Positions 1 to 10,479 of a stretch of 64,000 bases of DNA are shown here, in pieces. The position numbers and the translations under genes were made by a program. The notes beneath the pieces were generated by a model, which saw only the letters and a list, made by a program, of their open reading frames with translations, did not search any database and had not been told where the DNA came from. This DNA is from Siphonodentalium dalli (lineage: Eukaryota > Mollusca > Scaphopoda > Gadilida > Siphonodentaliidae): NCBI GenBank assembly GCA_032622095.1, contig CP136062.1, positions 156,978,875 to 157,042,874 of the forward strand, in the 5' to 3' direction. Positions within the stretch are counted from its first letter, which is position 1, and each line of letters begins with the position of its first letter.

Positions 1-16
1 TTTTAAAAAATCAACG

Positions 17-160
17 ATGACCCCCTTGGTTTACGGAGAGACTGGAATCTATCCAATATCAGTAATTATTAAGCATCGGTGTCTATCTTATTGGGGCAAC
101 CTTATGACCATGGATTGCGATAGACTATACCAATACTTTGGCAAAATATATTTTTATTTG
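17..160 (+). mobile_element. Short LINE ORF2 C-terminal remnant (possible)
   Basis: The plus-strand frame beginning near 17 reads TPLVYGETGIYPISV and then KHRCLSYWGNL. This resembles a motif (VYGE.GRYPL...IKYW) that recurs near the C-terminus of reverse-transcriptase proteins of invertebrate non-LTR retrotransposons. The similarity fades after about 45 residues, and the fragment has no catalytic motif. It lies 0.8 kb from a clearer LINE tail and may belong to a different element. The assignment rests on one short motif, so it is tentative. Confidence 0.35.
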
Positions 161-299
161 GCAAACGTAAATTTCGGTCCAGCGCGGACCCTGGTGGAAG
201 TGTTCTGGATGGCGCATTTCCCGGGATGCAAGTATCCGGGTTGTCATTGTCGGGTAAGTTGGGTACAGTTTGCATACAACTGTCTCATATACAGGTTAT

Positions 300-840
300 A
301 GTACTGCCTCAATGTCCCATATATTCCTTGCCGTTGTTGTAGCGTCACTAGTCAGGAGGGGCTTGAGTTTTCTCCCCGTATCAGCATACTGTTGTACACG
401 ATCAGAAGGGCCATTGGTTTATTAATCGACTATCCCTCCATTCAGTGACTCAGTCTTGTACACGGCCATTAGTAATTCAGGTTATGCCTTTTGATGGTTC
501 CAGTCATGAATTAAAGACATATTACGGACTTGTTCGGGTGTGTTAAACTTTTAAATTAGTATTCTTGCAGTATGCCAACTGGAGGAATGTAGAAATCTAC
601 TAAATCGCAGAAATCTTCAAGCTAATCGGCCGTAGCTCTTTATATAAAACATCACCAGCAATACGCTCAATTGTAAATATTTACTTCTCGACTCGGGACG
701 CAAATATCGGCGACTATACAACAAACCGATTTGTCATGGAGAGACGCTGGATTTAATTAATATATCATAATGACAGTGTCTTCTATCAGTTTGGATTTAA
801 ATAAAACACAAACGAAACAAAACACAAGATGTCCGCATAA
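300..840. other. No gene seen
   Basis: AT-rich DNA with no recognisable coding segment, RNA gene or repeat boundary. The ORF beginning at 770 is only meaningful from about 930, where LINE similarity starts. Confidence 0.5.
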
Positions 841-931
841 CTCACTTTCTAACAATCGTGTGGGGAGGTACTCACAAGTGAGTCAGCACTTCTCCTTCTT
901 CCCCCGGGCGGACAGCTCGGGTGACCCGTGC

Positions 932-1690
932 ACTCGTTTGGTTACCGGTTGTACAAAATCGGCCCTCCATGATAGGTTGCTCTTTGAACTCGAATGGGAG
1001 AAGCTGGACAGTAGGCGGTATGTTAAACGAATGAGTATATTTTACGATATTGCCAACAGCAAAGCCCCCGCCTACTTAACTCGGCTTCTTCCGTCAAAGG
1101 TTAAGGATGACTGTGATTACGAACTGAGAAATACATCAAATTTATATCGTCCCATTTCAAATAGCAAATGAACAGATAAAACTTTCTTCCCCATATGCGT
1201 TATGGATTGGAACAAATTGGCTGACAAAAAAAAATCAACAAAAAAAAACAACAAAAAAACAAACAAACAAACAAAAAAGGATGACACATTCCACTCGATA
1301 GGTTAAAGAAAGCACTAGTAGCTAAGCCATTACAACTACCAAGATGTTTTTCATATGGTAAACGGCTATTAAACATACTTCATTGTAAACAGTGGTGTGA
1401 ATGTGGTAATCTACAAGCTGATAAACTTAAAAATTATATAGCAATTTCTGCTACAGGTAGGTGTGGACATTCTGTAGCAAATGCTTTCCACTAATTTTTT
1501 GAATGCCAACCACACTTTGAAGAAAGAATTACACGCCGTAATAATCTGCTGCGCTTTAATATACAGTCAGTTATGGCACTTATATTTGGGGACCCGAACT
1601 TCGAACAATTATAAACTGAACATATCTTTCAAGCTGTGAAAAATTACTTCCCAGATACAACTCAAGAGGAAAATCCGACCAAGTTCTGTT
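932..1690 (+). mobile_element. LINE reverse-transcriptase C-terminal tail, decayed
   Basis: Residues encoded from about 970 (RLLFELEWEKLDSRRYVKRM, then FYDIANSKAPAYLTRLLP) match the typical tail of CR1/L2/Jockey-type LINE proteins: L.W..L..RR....+..FYK+....AP.YL..LLP. Further downstream (1360-1620) a second frame gives LLNILHCKQWCECGNLQ and then a CGHSVA...H.FFECQPH cysteine-histidine pattern, ending in a LIFGDPNFEQL-like stretch. Real LINE C-termini show this order of pieces. The coding path is broken by a stop at 1169-1171, by an A-rich tract (about 1226-1280) and by frame changes, so this is a dead fragment. No endonuclease or catalytic RT motif is present. Confidence 0.7.
1226..1282. repeat. 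A-rich low-complexity tract
   Basis: Runs of A interrupted by single C residues (AAAC-type microsatellite) inside the LINE remnant. It probably expanded after insertion. Confidence 0.7.
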
Positions 1691-2039
1691 AAGGCGCTCG
1701 AATCATTTGAATGCAAATTGTACAAATGTTAACAATGCACCATGAGGTACATGTATCACATTTAAAACAGCTACTTGAAATCATTAAAGATATTATTTAG
1801 AATTGGTGGGGTGCTGAGACTATACACTATACTTCAAATATTAAACAATGATCCACTGTATGTATACACTTGTACATTATGTTATACCTATCGTGTTGAC
1901 AACCCACATTATTATGTATCGGTGTTAAAACGGAAATTGGGAGAGGGGGTTATGTATAAGTGGATCGCACTTGTCCTCCAATCCCAATTGTTATATACTT
2001 ATCGGTTATTGTATTGTTATATACACCAAACTCGGTTAG

Positions 2040-2480
2040 ATAATATTCCTCATGGGGAGTGGTGTCGCGGTGATCGCATGGTATACATAGGGTTTTGGTC
2101 CGGTTTTACCACTTGTTTGTCCGTCTGTCCGTCCGTCCGTCTGTCTGTAGACACTTTACGCATGGTGCTATAACTGACCTCTTTTCACGCTGATCGGTGC
2201 CAAATGTTGTGTATGAATTTCTCCGCACTAAATACATATCGAAATCCGATATATTTTAAAGGATTATGGCCCATTGCCATTGAGATCATGCATGCTTCGA
2301 CAATTCAACCATTTTTCAGCTGTTAGGTTCCATAAACTTGGTCTGAGTTTCTCAACGCACGACTATAGATCGAGTTCGAATATGGTTTGATCCGATATTC
2401 TTCATGACGTTCTGCCCCTTTGATTAGTTTCTTCCTGTCTAACAATATATCTTAGTTACACAGTATGCACTGTCCCGGTA
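2040..2480. repeat. Candidate dispersed repeat with GTCC-type microsatellite
   Basis: A TCCG/TCTG microsatellite at about 2113-2150 is followed by AT-rich non-coding sequence (ACTTTACGCATGGTGCTATA and onward) of a form I recall as common in lophotrochozoan genomes. No ORF and no terminal inverted repeats were found. A second copy was not identified within this window. Confidence 0.4.
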
Positions 2481-2844
2481 GTCTGTTATAAAACCGGTTT
2501 TCAATGCCATGCAGTTTTTCCCCACATGTGTGTTGGCCATCAGATGCGATATCATTGAGGGGAAGGTTTCTGCTATCATTTTTATACGCATGGTTATTTC
2601 CATTGCAGCTTAGAGGCCTAACCTGGTTTTACTGTTTAGTAGCATTACTGTTGGTGGTTAATGCAGTGATTGTGTTAAGTAGATGGTTGGTTGCATCAGC
2701 TACCCTAGTTGGTGTGGGCGCTCGCCATGATGTACCGGTGGGTTTTGGTGCAGCATACGGTGGTCTCCGGGCTATAACGGTCGTCATCCGGTACGGCGTG
2801 CTGGCCGGGGCGTCGGTTACGCCTCTTTTTCTGACCTTAGTACT

Positions 2845-2863
2845 TGTTTTCTCCTTTTTTCAG
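2845..2863 (+). promoter_or_regulatory. Possible 3' splice acceptor before YR start
   Basis: A long pyrimidine tract ends in CAG immediately before ATG 2864. It has the shape of a canonical 3' splice site and could place the recombinase start at the head of an exon. No matching donor was confirmed. Confidence 0.35.
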
Positions 2864-4385
2864 ATGCCAAAAGCGACAGCAATGACCAGATACCGATTAG
2901 TACCCGATGTCCCGGTGGAAGTGGTTGGGCCATCGCGGGGGACCAGGCATGCATTACCAGCCGGCGTCCATGCCCGTTCGAAGGGGATGCCCGCCAGGAG
3001 TGGTACATATTCTACGGCCGCGCCTACAATTGTTCGTCCCGTACGGCCGCGGGTCACGCGTGTGCCTGGCAGTGTGCGTCATAGGTCGGTGCGGTCGACT
3101 ACAGCGTCATCGGTTGGTGCGCGATCGTCGCGTGGTCGGGTGCGTGCTGTGGTCATGTCCGTGCTGTGGTCATGTCCGAGGAGGTTGCATCGGTAGCTGC
3201 TTCGGCCGATATTCGCGGGGAAGACGAGCAGTGTGTTTTCCGGGTCAGTATAGCGGGCCTCTCCTCTCAATCTGCAGAGGACAAGGCGCGTCTGGCTCCA
3301 AAGTTGCAGGACGCATGGCTGGGACTTGGTGGCATCGTCTCCCGTTCAGGGTGCAGCGGTCCCTCGTCGGCATTAGGACAGCCACAGACTAACGCTACCG
3401 TGGCTTCTGATCTCGGTGTTCCACCGGCTAGCCCCATGGGCCGACCCGGAACAGATTCCGTTGCCTGCGTCGCTGACCATCGACACCTTGTGGGAACTAT
3501 GACTCGGTTACTCGATGCTGCCCTTACTTGTTCATCTCGGCAGTATACGCCCGGCACTGGGGTTTTTGTTCAGTTTGCTTCCCGCTTTAACGTCCGACCA
3601 TATCCGCCCGTTAACGTGGGCACGCTGGGGCTTTTTCTCGCACATCTTTTCCAGATCGGGTATAGCACCGCCACGGTGCGTAGTGTTTTGTCGGTCATCG
3701 CATATCAGCGCAATATTCAGGGCTTAGCGACTCCCACTACACATTTCCGGATTCACAAAATGCTCGCGGGCTTTCAACGCTTGCGCCCGAGCGGCGACCC
3801 GCGCCGACCAATTACTGTTCCCATGTTACACTCTATGATCGCTGTATTGCCCTGTTGCGTGGCATCACACACTGAATTGTCCTTTTCCGCGCACTATTCG
3901 TATTCGCGTTCTACGCGCTGGCCCGTATCGGCGAAATGTGCACTTCACTCTCTGCCCCTCATCTAAATGTCCTGCTCGTTTCCGATGTCACGGTCACGCC
4001 CGCCTCCATCGACATCTGCTTCCGGCATTTCAAGCACAGAGTTAATAGATTGCCCCAAGTGGTCGCTATTGGCAAGTTAGAGGACCCAACCTTTTGTCCG
4101 CATAGGCTCATTTCCGTTTGCACTAAACATCGCGTTTCGACGGCGGGCCCCTTCCTCTGCTCACCGGACGGTCGGGGCATAACACGGGCGCATTTCAATG
4201 CCGTTCTCCGGATAGTGTTGTCAATTCTGCGATTGGATGACCGGGATTTCAAGTCTCACTCCTTTCGGATAGGCGGGGCATGCTTGGCAGCATCGCGGGG
4301 TTACTCCGATGAACAAATCCGGATACTCGGGCGCTGGAACTCCGATGCGTTTCGCAAGTACATCCGTCCTCCGCCGTTGTCATAA
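2864..4385 (+). pseudogene. Tyrosine recombinase of a YR mobile element, frame-disrupted
   Basis: This encodes a DNA recombinase of the phage-integrase (tyrosine recombinase) superfamily, as found in DIRS, Ngaro and Crypton elements. An all-helical core-binding-like stretch is encoded at about 3500-3830 (VGTLGLFLAHLF, YSTATVRSVLSVIAYQ). The catalytic part follows: first Arg in FYALARIGEM (about 3920), HSFRIGG (H-x-x-R, about 4256-4276), then LGRWNSDAFRKYIR with the likely nucleophile Tyr codon at 4359-4361, stop 4383-4385. I chose ATG 2864 because it directly follows a polypyrimidine-AG (2845-2863). The frame is broken twice, by a 17-bp tandem duplication (3144-3177) and by a shift near 3870-3880. 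Unbroken length would be about 500 residues. No RT domain is seen beside it, so Crypton-like or a truncated DIRS/Ngaro-like element are both possible. GC content is clearly higher than in the flanks. Confidence 0.75.
3144..3177 (+). repeat. 17-bp perfect tandem duplication causing frameshift
   Basis: The 17-mer GTGCTGTGGTCATGTCC occurs twice back to back (3144-3160, 3161-3177). Seventeen is not a multiple of three, and discounting one copy would place the upstream frame (ATG 2864) in register with the frame that begins at ATG 3172. Confidence 0.85.
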
Positions 4386-4646
4386 CAAGAGTTCCGCGAT
4401 TGCCCGTTTCGTTCGTGCGTCTTGCCACCCTCGTATATCAGTCACAGCGGCCGAGCGGGCACCCTTCCATCAATGCCGGGCGTCGTTATCTGCAGTTCCG
4501 TTTGCCGACTCGGCGGGCACGCAGTCAGATTTCCGCAACTGGGAGTGGTTTGGCAGGGTTATCCGGCCTGTAAGTCGTGTCGCAGCACGCGTGGGGGATC
4601 TCGCTGCCCGGTCTCTCCCTGTCCTTTGTTTTCATGTTTTCCGACC

Positions 4647-4659
4647 CCCCCCCCCCCTA
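4647..4659. repeat. Poly-C tract
   Basis: Homopolymer of about 12 C residues downstream of the recombinase ORF. Confidence 0.8.
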
Positions 4660-4799
4660 ATTTTCTGTTTCAAGCAGGGCCCGAGCGTTGTCCGCGTATG
4701 CGCTACCCAGTTTACATGTACTTCATGGCCCGGTTTCCGTTTCATGTCCGACCGACATCCGCCCCCTGCCTCTGCTGGTGGTGCGCAATGGTTGCACTG

Positions 4800-5460
4800 G
4801 TCGCACTGTGCTAGTGATGGTTTTTTTGGTTGATAATTGTAGCGCCGGTTTCACTGTTCCAGTGATGGTTTTTTGTTTTGGTGGTTAATATTTAATTTTT
4901 TTAAGCGCTCATCAGTCTCTGGTGGCGCCGGTTTCACTGTTCCAGTGATGGTTTGTGTTTTCTTTTTCACTTTTACAGTGATAGTTTTTTTTTGGTTATT
5001 CTTCACTATTGGTTTTTTGGTGATTTTTTTTCTAGCGCTCATCAGTCTCTGGTAGCGCCGGTTTCACTTTTATAGTGATGGTTATTTGGTTGCGCTCACC
5101 AGTCTATGGTAGCGCTGGTTTCACTGTTACAGTGATGGTTTTTTGGTGGTTAATATTTTGTTTTTTTAGCGCTCATCAGTCTCTGGTAGCGCCGGTTTCA
5201 CTGTTCCAGTGACGGTTTTTTGGTGGTTAATATTTATTTTTTTTCAGCGCTCATCAGTCTCTGGTAGCGCCGGTTTCACTGTTCCAGTGATGGTTTGTGT
5301 TTTCTTTTTCGCTGTTACAGTGATAGTTTTTTTGGGGTTATTCTTCACTATTGGTTAATTTTTTTTCCGCGCTCATCAGTCTCTGGTAGCGCCGGTTTCA
5401 CTTTTATAGTGACTATTTTTGGTGGGTTTTTTTCAGCGCTAATCAGTCTCTGGGGTTGCA
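4800..5460 (+). repeat. Minisatellite with hairpin-bearing units
   Basis: Irregular tandem units of about 55-135 bp combine GCGCTCATCAGTCTCTGGT, then AGCGCCGG, then a small hairpin such as TCACTGTTCCAGTGA, then a T-rich spacer. Hairpin variants sit near 4851, 4934, 4967, 5067, 5120, 5199, 5277, 5309 and 5399. Arms co-vary in places (CACTTTTATAGTG, CACTGTTACAGTG). The array starts about 0.4 kb after the recombinase stop codon and seems to belong to the same element. The ORFs running through it are T-rich repeat translations. Confidence 0.8.
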
Positions 5461-5611
5461 GTGGGTTTTTCTCATTTCCCCGCACTGGCGTTGCGTAATT
5501 TTTACACTTTCTTTTTATAGGTGGGTTCTTTTCTCAGTCTTTATACTGGTTTTTTTTTATTGGCTTCTGGTGGGTGTATGCCGAGCTCGCGTCCAACACT
5601 TCACTCGGCAA

Positions 5612-5794
5612 GTGGCGTGGTACACCCAGGTTGCATATTGTTCAATCGGGGCCGCGCCACATGCCGATGGTTGTCTTAATTTCGGTAATTCGAATAAAGA
5701 ATTGCCATTACGCAAATATGTCTTAGTCTTTAATTATTTAGCCCAACAGTGGTACCCAGGGAATTGTCGTAAAGTAGGGAGATAGGATATAAAA
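5612..5794 (+). repeat. 183-bp direct repeat, copy 1
   Basis: Begins GTGGCGTGGTACACCCAGG and ends GGATATAAAA. It is repeated at 6140-6322 with about one observed difference (GGTAATTCG versus GGTGATTCG). The near identity implies recent duplication or concerted maintenance. The two copies follow the YR element ORF and its minisatellite, so they may be terminal or split direct repeats of that element. Confidence 0.85.
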
Positions 5795-6139
5795 TAAATT
5801 TTACGAAGGAAAAGATTTTTATAGACGGTCGACCTTAATATTGTATCGACCTGCGACCGGGGTCAGCGGTTTAGAAATTTCGAGGTCAAGTGAACATCTG
5901 AGCGCCAACCACGAGAAAGGCGGGTACCTTGATTGATTGATTGATTGTCTTCGTGGTGACGTTGTCGATACCCGACTGCCCATTCAAACGAATTTCGCAC
6001 AGACCACAAGGTCAATAATTTCTACCCGCCATCCCACCCTTTCAGGTGTGGGCTTCTGCCCCCCTCTTCCTCCAGTGACTGGTTAGTGCTTAGTATGGCA
6101 CGACCCGGTGCCGTGCCATACCTTTTTTGGTTTAGGCGT
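5795..6139. other. Spacer between 183-bp repeats
   Basis: Non-coding spacer of 345 bp containing a (TTGA)n microsatellite near 5932-5948. If the element has an Ngaro-like A1-ORF-B1-A2-B2 design, this would be A2. I could not find an A1 partner in 1-2860. Confidence 0.4.
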
Positions 6140-6322
6140 GTGGCGTGGTACACCCAGGTTGCATATTGTTCAATCGGGGCCGCGCCACATGCCGATGGTT
6201 GTCTTAATTTCGGTGATTCGAATAAAGAATTGCCATTACGCAAATATGTCTTAGTCTTTAATTATTTAGCCCAACAGTGGTACCCAGGGAATTGTCGTAA
6301 AGTAGGGAGATAGGATATAAAA
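6140..6322 (+). repeat. 183-bp direct repeat, copy 2
   Basis: Near-identical partner of 5612-5794. Its right end (6322) coincides with the point where minus-strand Helitron coding similarity stops, so it marks either the insertion junction or the edge of the YR element. Confidence 0.85.
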
Positions 6323-8165
6323 CAACGTTTGTGCAAAGGAATCTTCTTGACACAGTTGAAAGAAACCCGTCAGTATAGTATCTCACGGTGATATTGCTGC
6401 GTTATCGGTGGGTAGAATAAACCCGCTGACCATTTTCCAACTCGACAGCAAGTTGTTGGATGGCAGGATGTCGTTCGTGGATTGGAAATCCAGATATCCT
6501 CCACAAAGCTTCATTTCTGCTTATATATCGGCCCATCGGGTATTGGGTAACTTCATCGTTGACATCTTGCTGAAGTGCATGCATAGCAGCATCCGATGTT
6601 TTGTTGTCGCCTTCGAGCAATTCGCGCTTAACACATGTTTCTCGATAAGTAACACAGACGATGCCATCCACAGTCCGGTGATCTGCAAAAACGTGGGAGG
6701 TGGGACCCTTGACTTCATGTAGTAGTCTTAAAAGGAAACATTCATGTTGGCTGGAATGGACGGCGTATAATCTCCCTATAGCAGTGTCGTGTCTAATTAG
6801 AGCATTGTATTCTACAACAGAACCTCGTTTTCTTCTATTCCATCTGTTGTTACGCTACGTGCAATAGGATTGTACCTGGTGATAAAACAACGTTTGTGCC
6901 AAGGAATCGTCCTGACACAGTGCTATTGCCTGATTTGCAGCATTATCGGCGGTAAAATAAACCCGCTGACCATTTTCCAAATGGACAGCAAACTGTAATA
7001 TGCCATGATGTTGTTAGTGGACTAAAATTTCAAATATCCCATAAAACCTTCATTGTTGTGTATATATCTGATTGCTTTTAAACCACCGTCTCCAGGTCTC
7101 CTTCGCATGTAAGAAGGATACTCATCCTCGGCTGTTTTAGTCTCCAGAATAAACGATTCGCGGTACCGTTTCTTGCACTTATTGTCTTTCATGCACGGTG
7201 ATTGGTGTTTATTGGAATTGAATGGACCGTGTACCATTATTTTGTGTCTCGACAATGTCGAAGAGCCATCTGTCTGTTGCGGGATATGGAAGCTCTGCCG
7301 ATATGATGGTTTCAAGCTGGTTGGATTGAATTTTGGTGATGAGCCAAATCAAAATATGCGCATGCGGCAACGAATTATATGGTGGACTTTTGGCACCGCA
7401 CTGGTCCGGCAATTTGGGACTTTGTCATGAGGTCCATTACTTTCAGTACTAGGTGGAATGTCAGTGAGATAATGTCTGTGGACGTAAGTTTGACCAAGAA
7501 GAAGCTCACATTGTGTTTCCTTCCATTTTGAATTACATGTGATTGTTATAAGTAGATCGGATTGGTCGTAATGCCGAACAAAGGTCATGGCATGAAATGA
7601 CAGGCATAAAAGTCCATACAAGAGACGGTCTTTCTATAGTTTCACCTGCCTGTGGAATTCCAAAGTGATAACCCTCTTCCCCATTCACAAACAACAGAGG
7701 ATACAATAGGACATCATGCTATCTGTGTTTCGATGTTGCGTCTGAGATTATTATATCTGCATTTTAAAACAATATCCCTGGTTTCATATACCCAACTAGT
7801 CACGATCACAGCTACTTCGTTGCATTACGGTGCATTAAAACGGCGAGCATGCTCTCCAGATTGAACATTGTCAGCATCAATGACGAATTCTTGTTCTTGT
7901 CTATGTGCACATTCCAAGGTGTACTTAGACCTTTGAACGCTATTGGTTGAATGTAGCATGTTCTGTAATTTCACAATGATATCAAATCGTGTTCCTTGGT
8001 TTCCGTTGTATCTACTCTACGTCTGGCTCTGAGGATCTCGCACAAAGTAAAGTTGTAGATATCGAGGTTGTTCGTCAGGCAGCGGCTGGAGGGATCCGAA
8101 TATGTGGTAAACCTGCCCTTGGACTTTATATATAGGCATACACCCTCCTTCCCCGTTGATATTGG
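6318..8165 (-). mobile_element. Helitron Rep/helicase protein remnant with internal partial duplication
   Basis: On the minus strand the order from 8165 downward follows Helitron proteins. There is an N-terminal stretch (VQGQVYHIFGSLQPLPDE, then RYLQLYFV), a GEHARRFNAP block, a TITCNSKW-like block, and the Rep HUH region LPHAHILIWLITKIQ (near 7350), followed by HGPFNSNKHQSPCMKD. Rolling-circle Rep proteins use this HUH motif. After a deletion the tail continues as YIHNNEG..., then IGRLYAVHSSQHECFLLRLL and VKGPTSHVFADHRTVDG. At about 6605 it jumps back to a second copy of an earlier piece (MGRYISRNEALWRISGFPIHE, then ENGQRVY, then FFQLCQEDSFAQTL) ending at 6318. Stops and frameshifts are numerous, so it cannot encode a working protein. 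The C-terminal helicase motifs are absent. Confidence 0.85.
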
Positions 8166-8779
8166 GTCCTATCGATGTTATCTGAACTGCGATATTATAG
8201 TTGAATGTTATTCAGAAAATGTTTCGATTCGGGCGTGGTGCCCACCAGAAGACAAATCAAAGGCTCCGGTGGTTCTAGACGCATGGTTATTCTCATCGTT
8301 CAGATATGTACCCCACATAATATATAATATAAAAAAAACTGCTGTGTTGAGAGCCCCATGCTATTATAATTAAACTGTATAATTGAATAATGCGCATATC
8401 GTTCTACAGAGGTACATATACGCGGTTCGTTCTAGATGAAACTTCCGAGCCGAACACTGAAACAAACGCAAACAAATGTATTGATGTCAATTTTGCCCCC
8501 ATTTGTGGCCAAATTATCCACCACATAATTAATTATGTTGTGCATCAGCGACACTTTTTAGAAACGTTTGTCTTATCTATTATGGTCTTAATCAAATTAA
8601 CCGACACCAATTCCCGTTCAGTATATCATGTAGACGTCTACATATCAGTTTCTATGAAAATCGTTGAATTAGTTTTATCAATTGTGTTGCTCCTCGTCCG
8701 TGATATCAATTCCTGACCCAAAATGGAAGCCATCCGGAACATTTATGCTACGTCATTAGTGTTCGTATAGCACATATAT

Positions 8780-9060
8780 CTACATATGAGTTTGGGGACA
8801 TCCAGGATACAAATGTGTTGTCAATCTTGGTGGTTCGCCCCATCATTGACTTCGGCGGTGGAACTTTTGCAACTTTAAATCATACCTTAAATTCCACGTA
8901 CAATGGACATGACTATAATATAGGTTTGGTGGAAATCTAAATTGACATCAGCAAAGCGTGTATCATGTTTGAGCTCTTTCACTGATGCATAACTGTGACA
9001 TCGACTTTCTTATCCTTAAACCAAACCATTAGACTCCCTATAATCGATTACAGAATATTT
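8780..9060 (+). repeat. Dispersed repeat, inverted partner at 22225-22520
   Basis: Segments such as TTTAAATCATACC, GTATCATGTT and AAACCATTAGACTCCCTATA occur here and, in the same order on the opposite strand, at 22225-22520. Divergence is substantial. There is no coding potential, so it is a family of old non-autonomous repeats. Confidence 0.6.
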
Positions 9061-10100
9061 TTTTTATAAATGTGTGGTCTGTGTCATTTGGGGACCTTTA
9101 AACTACACCATTAATGCCACTATGATGGAGCTGGCTAACGACTCGTCAACTTAGCATTTCAATAACCCCCAAGGCATGTATGCAAGGATGACTCGCATTT
9201 AATGTCCACAAATTTGAAGGACAGCGAACGAAAGAAATGATTTATTCCACCGAGCCCGTTTCTTATACCATTGAATTGTATGATAAATGTGTTTTGGGAG
9301 GTCTATTTTACTTTAAACAGTTAACCATATATACCGCGTTCATATATCTAATGGTGGTATCTTAATAACAGGGTCGTTTGATTCTATATTTTATGGAAAT
9401 ACTAATAATGCAACACTTTCGAAAGAGATTCATAGAATTGTGGGTTGTTGTTGCTGCTGAAAATGTTCATGGGGAGTGATAGACCATCAGTAATGATAAC
9501 GATATGGTACAAGTCTGAGTTAAGAATAAGATTGGAATGGGCTTAGAGTAGTCATATCGGTTATCACAGGTAGAGTTTATAGTTTTGTTTAGAATGAGCT
9601 GTTCGTATTTTTGAATGACTCGGTGTACTCGCACCAACGGGCTGAAGGCCGTTGGTACTTGCGCGAGTTATTGCTATATATCCATTGCTCTTGTTAGTCT
9701 GACAACATTGGATCATTCAACGTGGCAATTTACAAACTTAGTTGGCGAAATGCTTTGTCCTAGATATGTATATATGTACTTCTGCAACTTTGTAAAGTGG
9801 GTTCGGGTGTTATATCAGGGGATCCACAAAGACACTTGTGGGTTGTCAAGTTGCAGGTATCATTTAATGACTGGAGAGGCGAATTCCTTTCGGATGTCGC
9901 TGATCATGAGGTAATGGTCGTTGTCCTCTATGTGTCCATATAATCAGTACGGGTGGTGGTCGGCGATGAAATGTGTGTATGTGTGATCATTTAAATCACT
10001 ACAGTTGAGTCTGGGCGGGTGTGGTTAATATGTGTTTGCCTGGTATTAGCTTCATAATAATGTTGGTTAACTCCCTGGTCCCCATTTAGGAACTCTGTAA
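9061..10100. other. No gene seen; small hairpin at 9637-9658
   Basis: AT-rich non-coding DNA. CCAACGG at 9637 pairs with CCGTTGG at 9652 across an 8-nt loop, and flanking ACTCGC/GCGCGAGT can extend the stem imperfectly. The 99-residue ORF at 9615-9914 resembles nothing I recognise and contains the hairpin, so I do not call it a gene. Confidence 0.4.
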
Positions 10101-10103
10101 ATT

Positions 10104-10475
10104 ATGCCAGGGATGCATAACTTGTTTCGTTGTGGTCGATATTATTCCATAGGTCTATTGTTGAGGGAATTGAAGGCAGCGGAGCCGAACGTCGAGGCTT
10201 GGGGGAATTGGCCTGTCGGGTCTAAACATTTGTTATTTGAAAGCTTGTTGGGGTATCAGAGGCTTGCCGGACATCATTTTGTTCCCACCCGGTTTCCTTG
10301 TCATCGGAGAAACTTTGAGCCTTCGCAGCAACGTGAACTATCGATCTTTTCCAAGAGGGTGGTATTTGCAATTGATCTGGGGAGGAATAGTTTGGTTAGG
10401 GATCTTCTTCCTGGATTATATGGTACGGTCGTTGGTTGGAGTATCCATGAGGTTATTCACTTTCTCATAAATTAA
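10104..10475 (+). other. Unrecognised 123-codon open frame
   Basis: An ATG-started frame of 123 codons in otherwise AT-rich sequence. The translation (for example LLLRELKAAEPNVEAWGNWP) is of ordinary composition, but I do not recognise a family, domain, signal peptide or splice context. It may be a fragment of an old transposon ORF. It could equally be chance, and a second overlapping frame is also open from 10237. Confidence 0.2.
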
Positions 10476-10479
10476 AATT

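Noticed and set aside
2504..2863. N-terminal part of a 230-codon ORF as a membrane protein
   Set aside because: The hydrophobic stretches come from T-rich DNA upstream of a splice-acceptor-like site. The recombinase-related reading starts at ATG 2864.
4851..5055. Opposed Lys-rich and Phe-rich ORFs in the minisatellite
   Set aside because: T-rich tandem units read in two directions. There is no independent evidence of translation.
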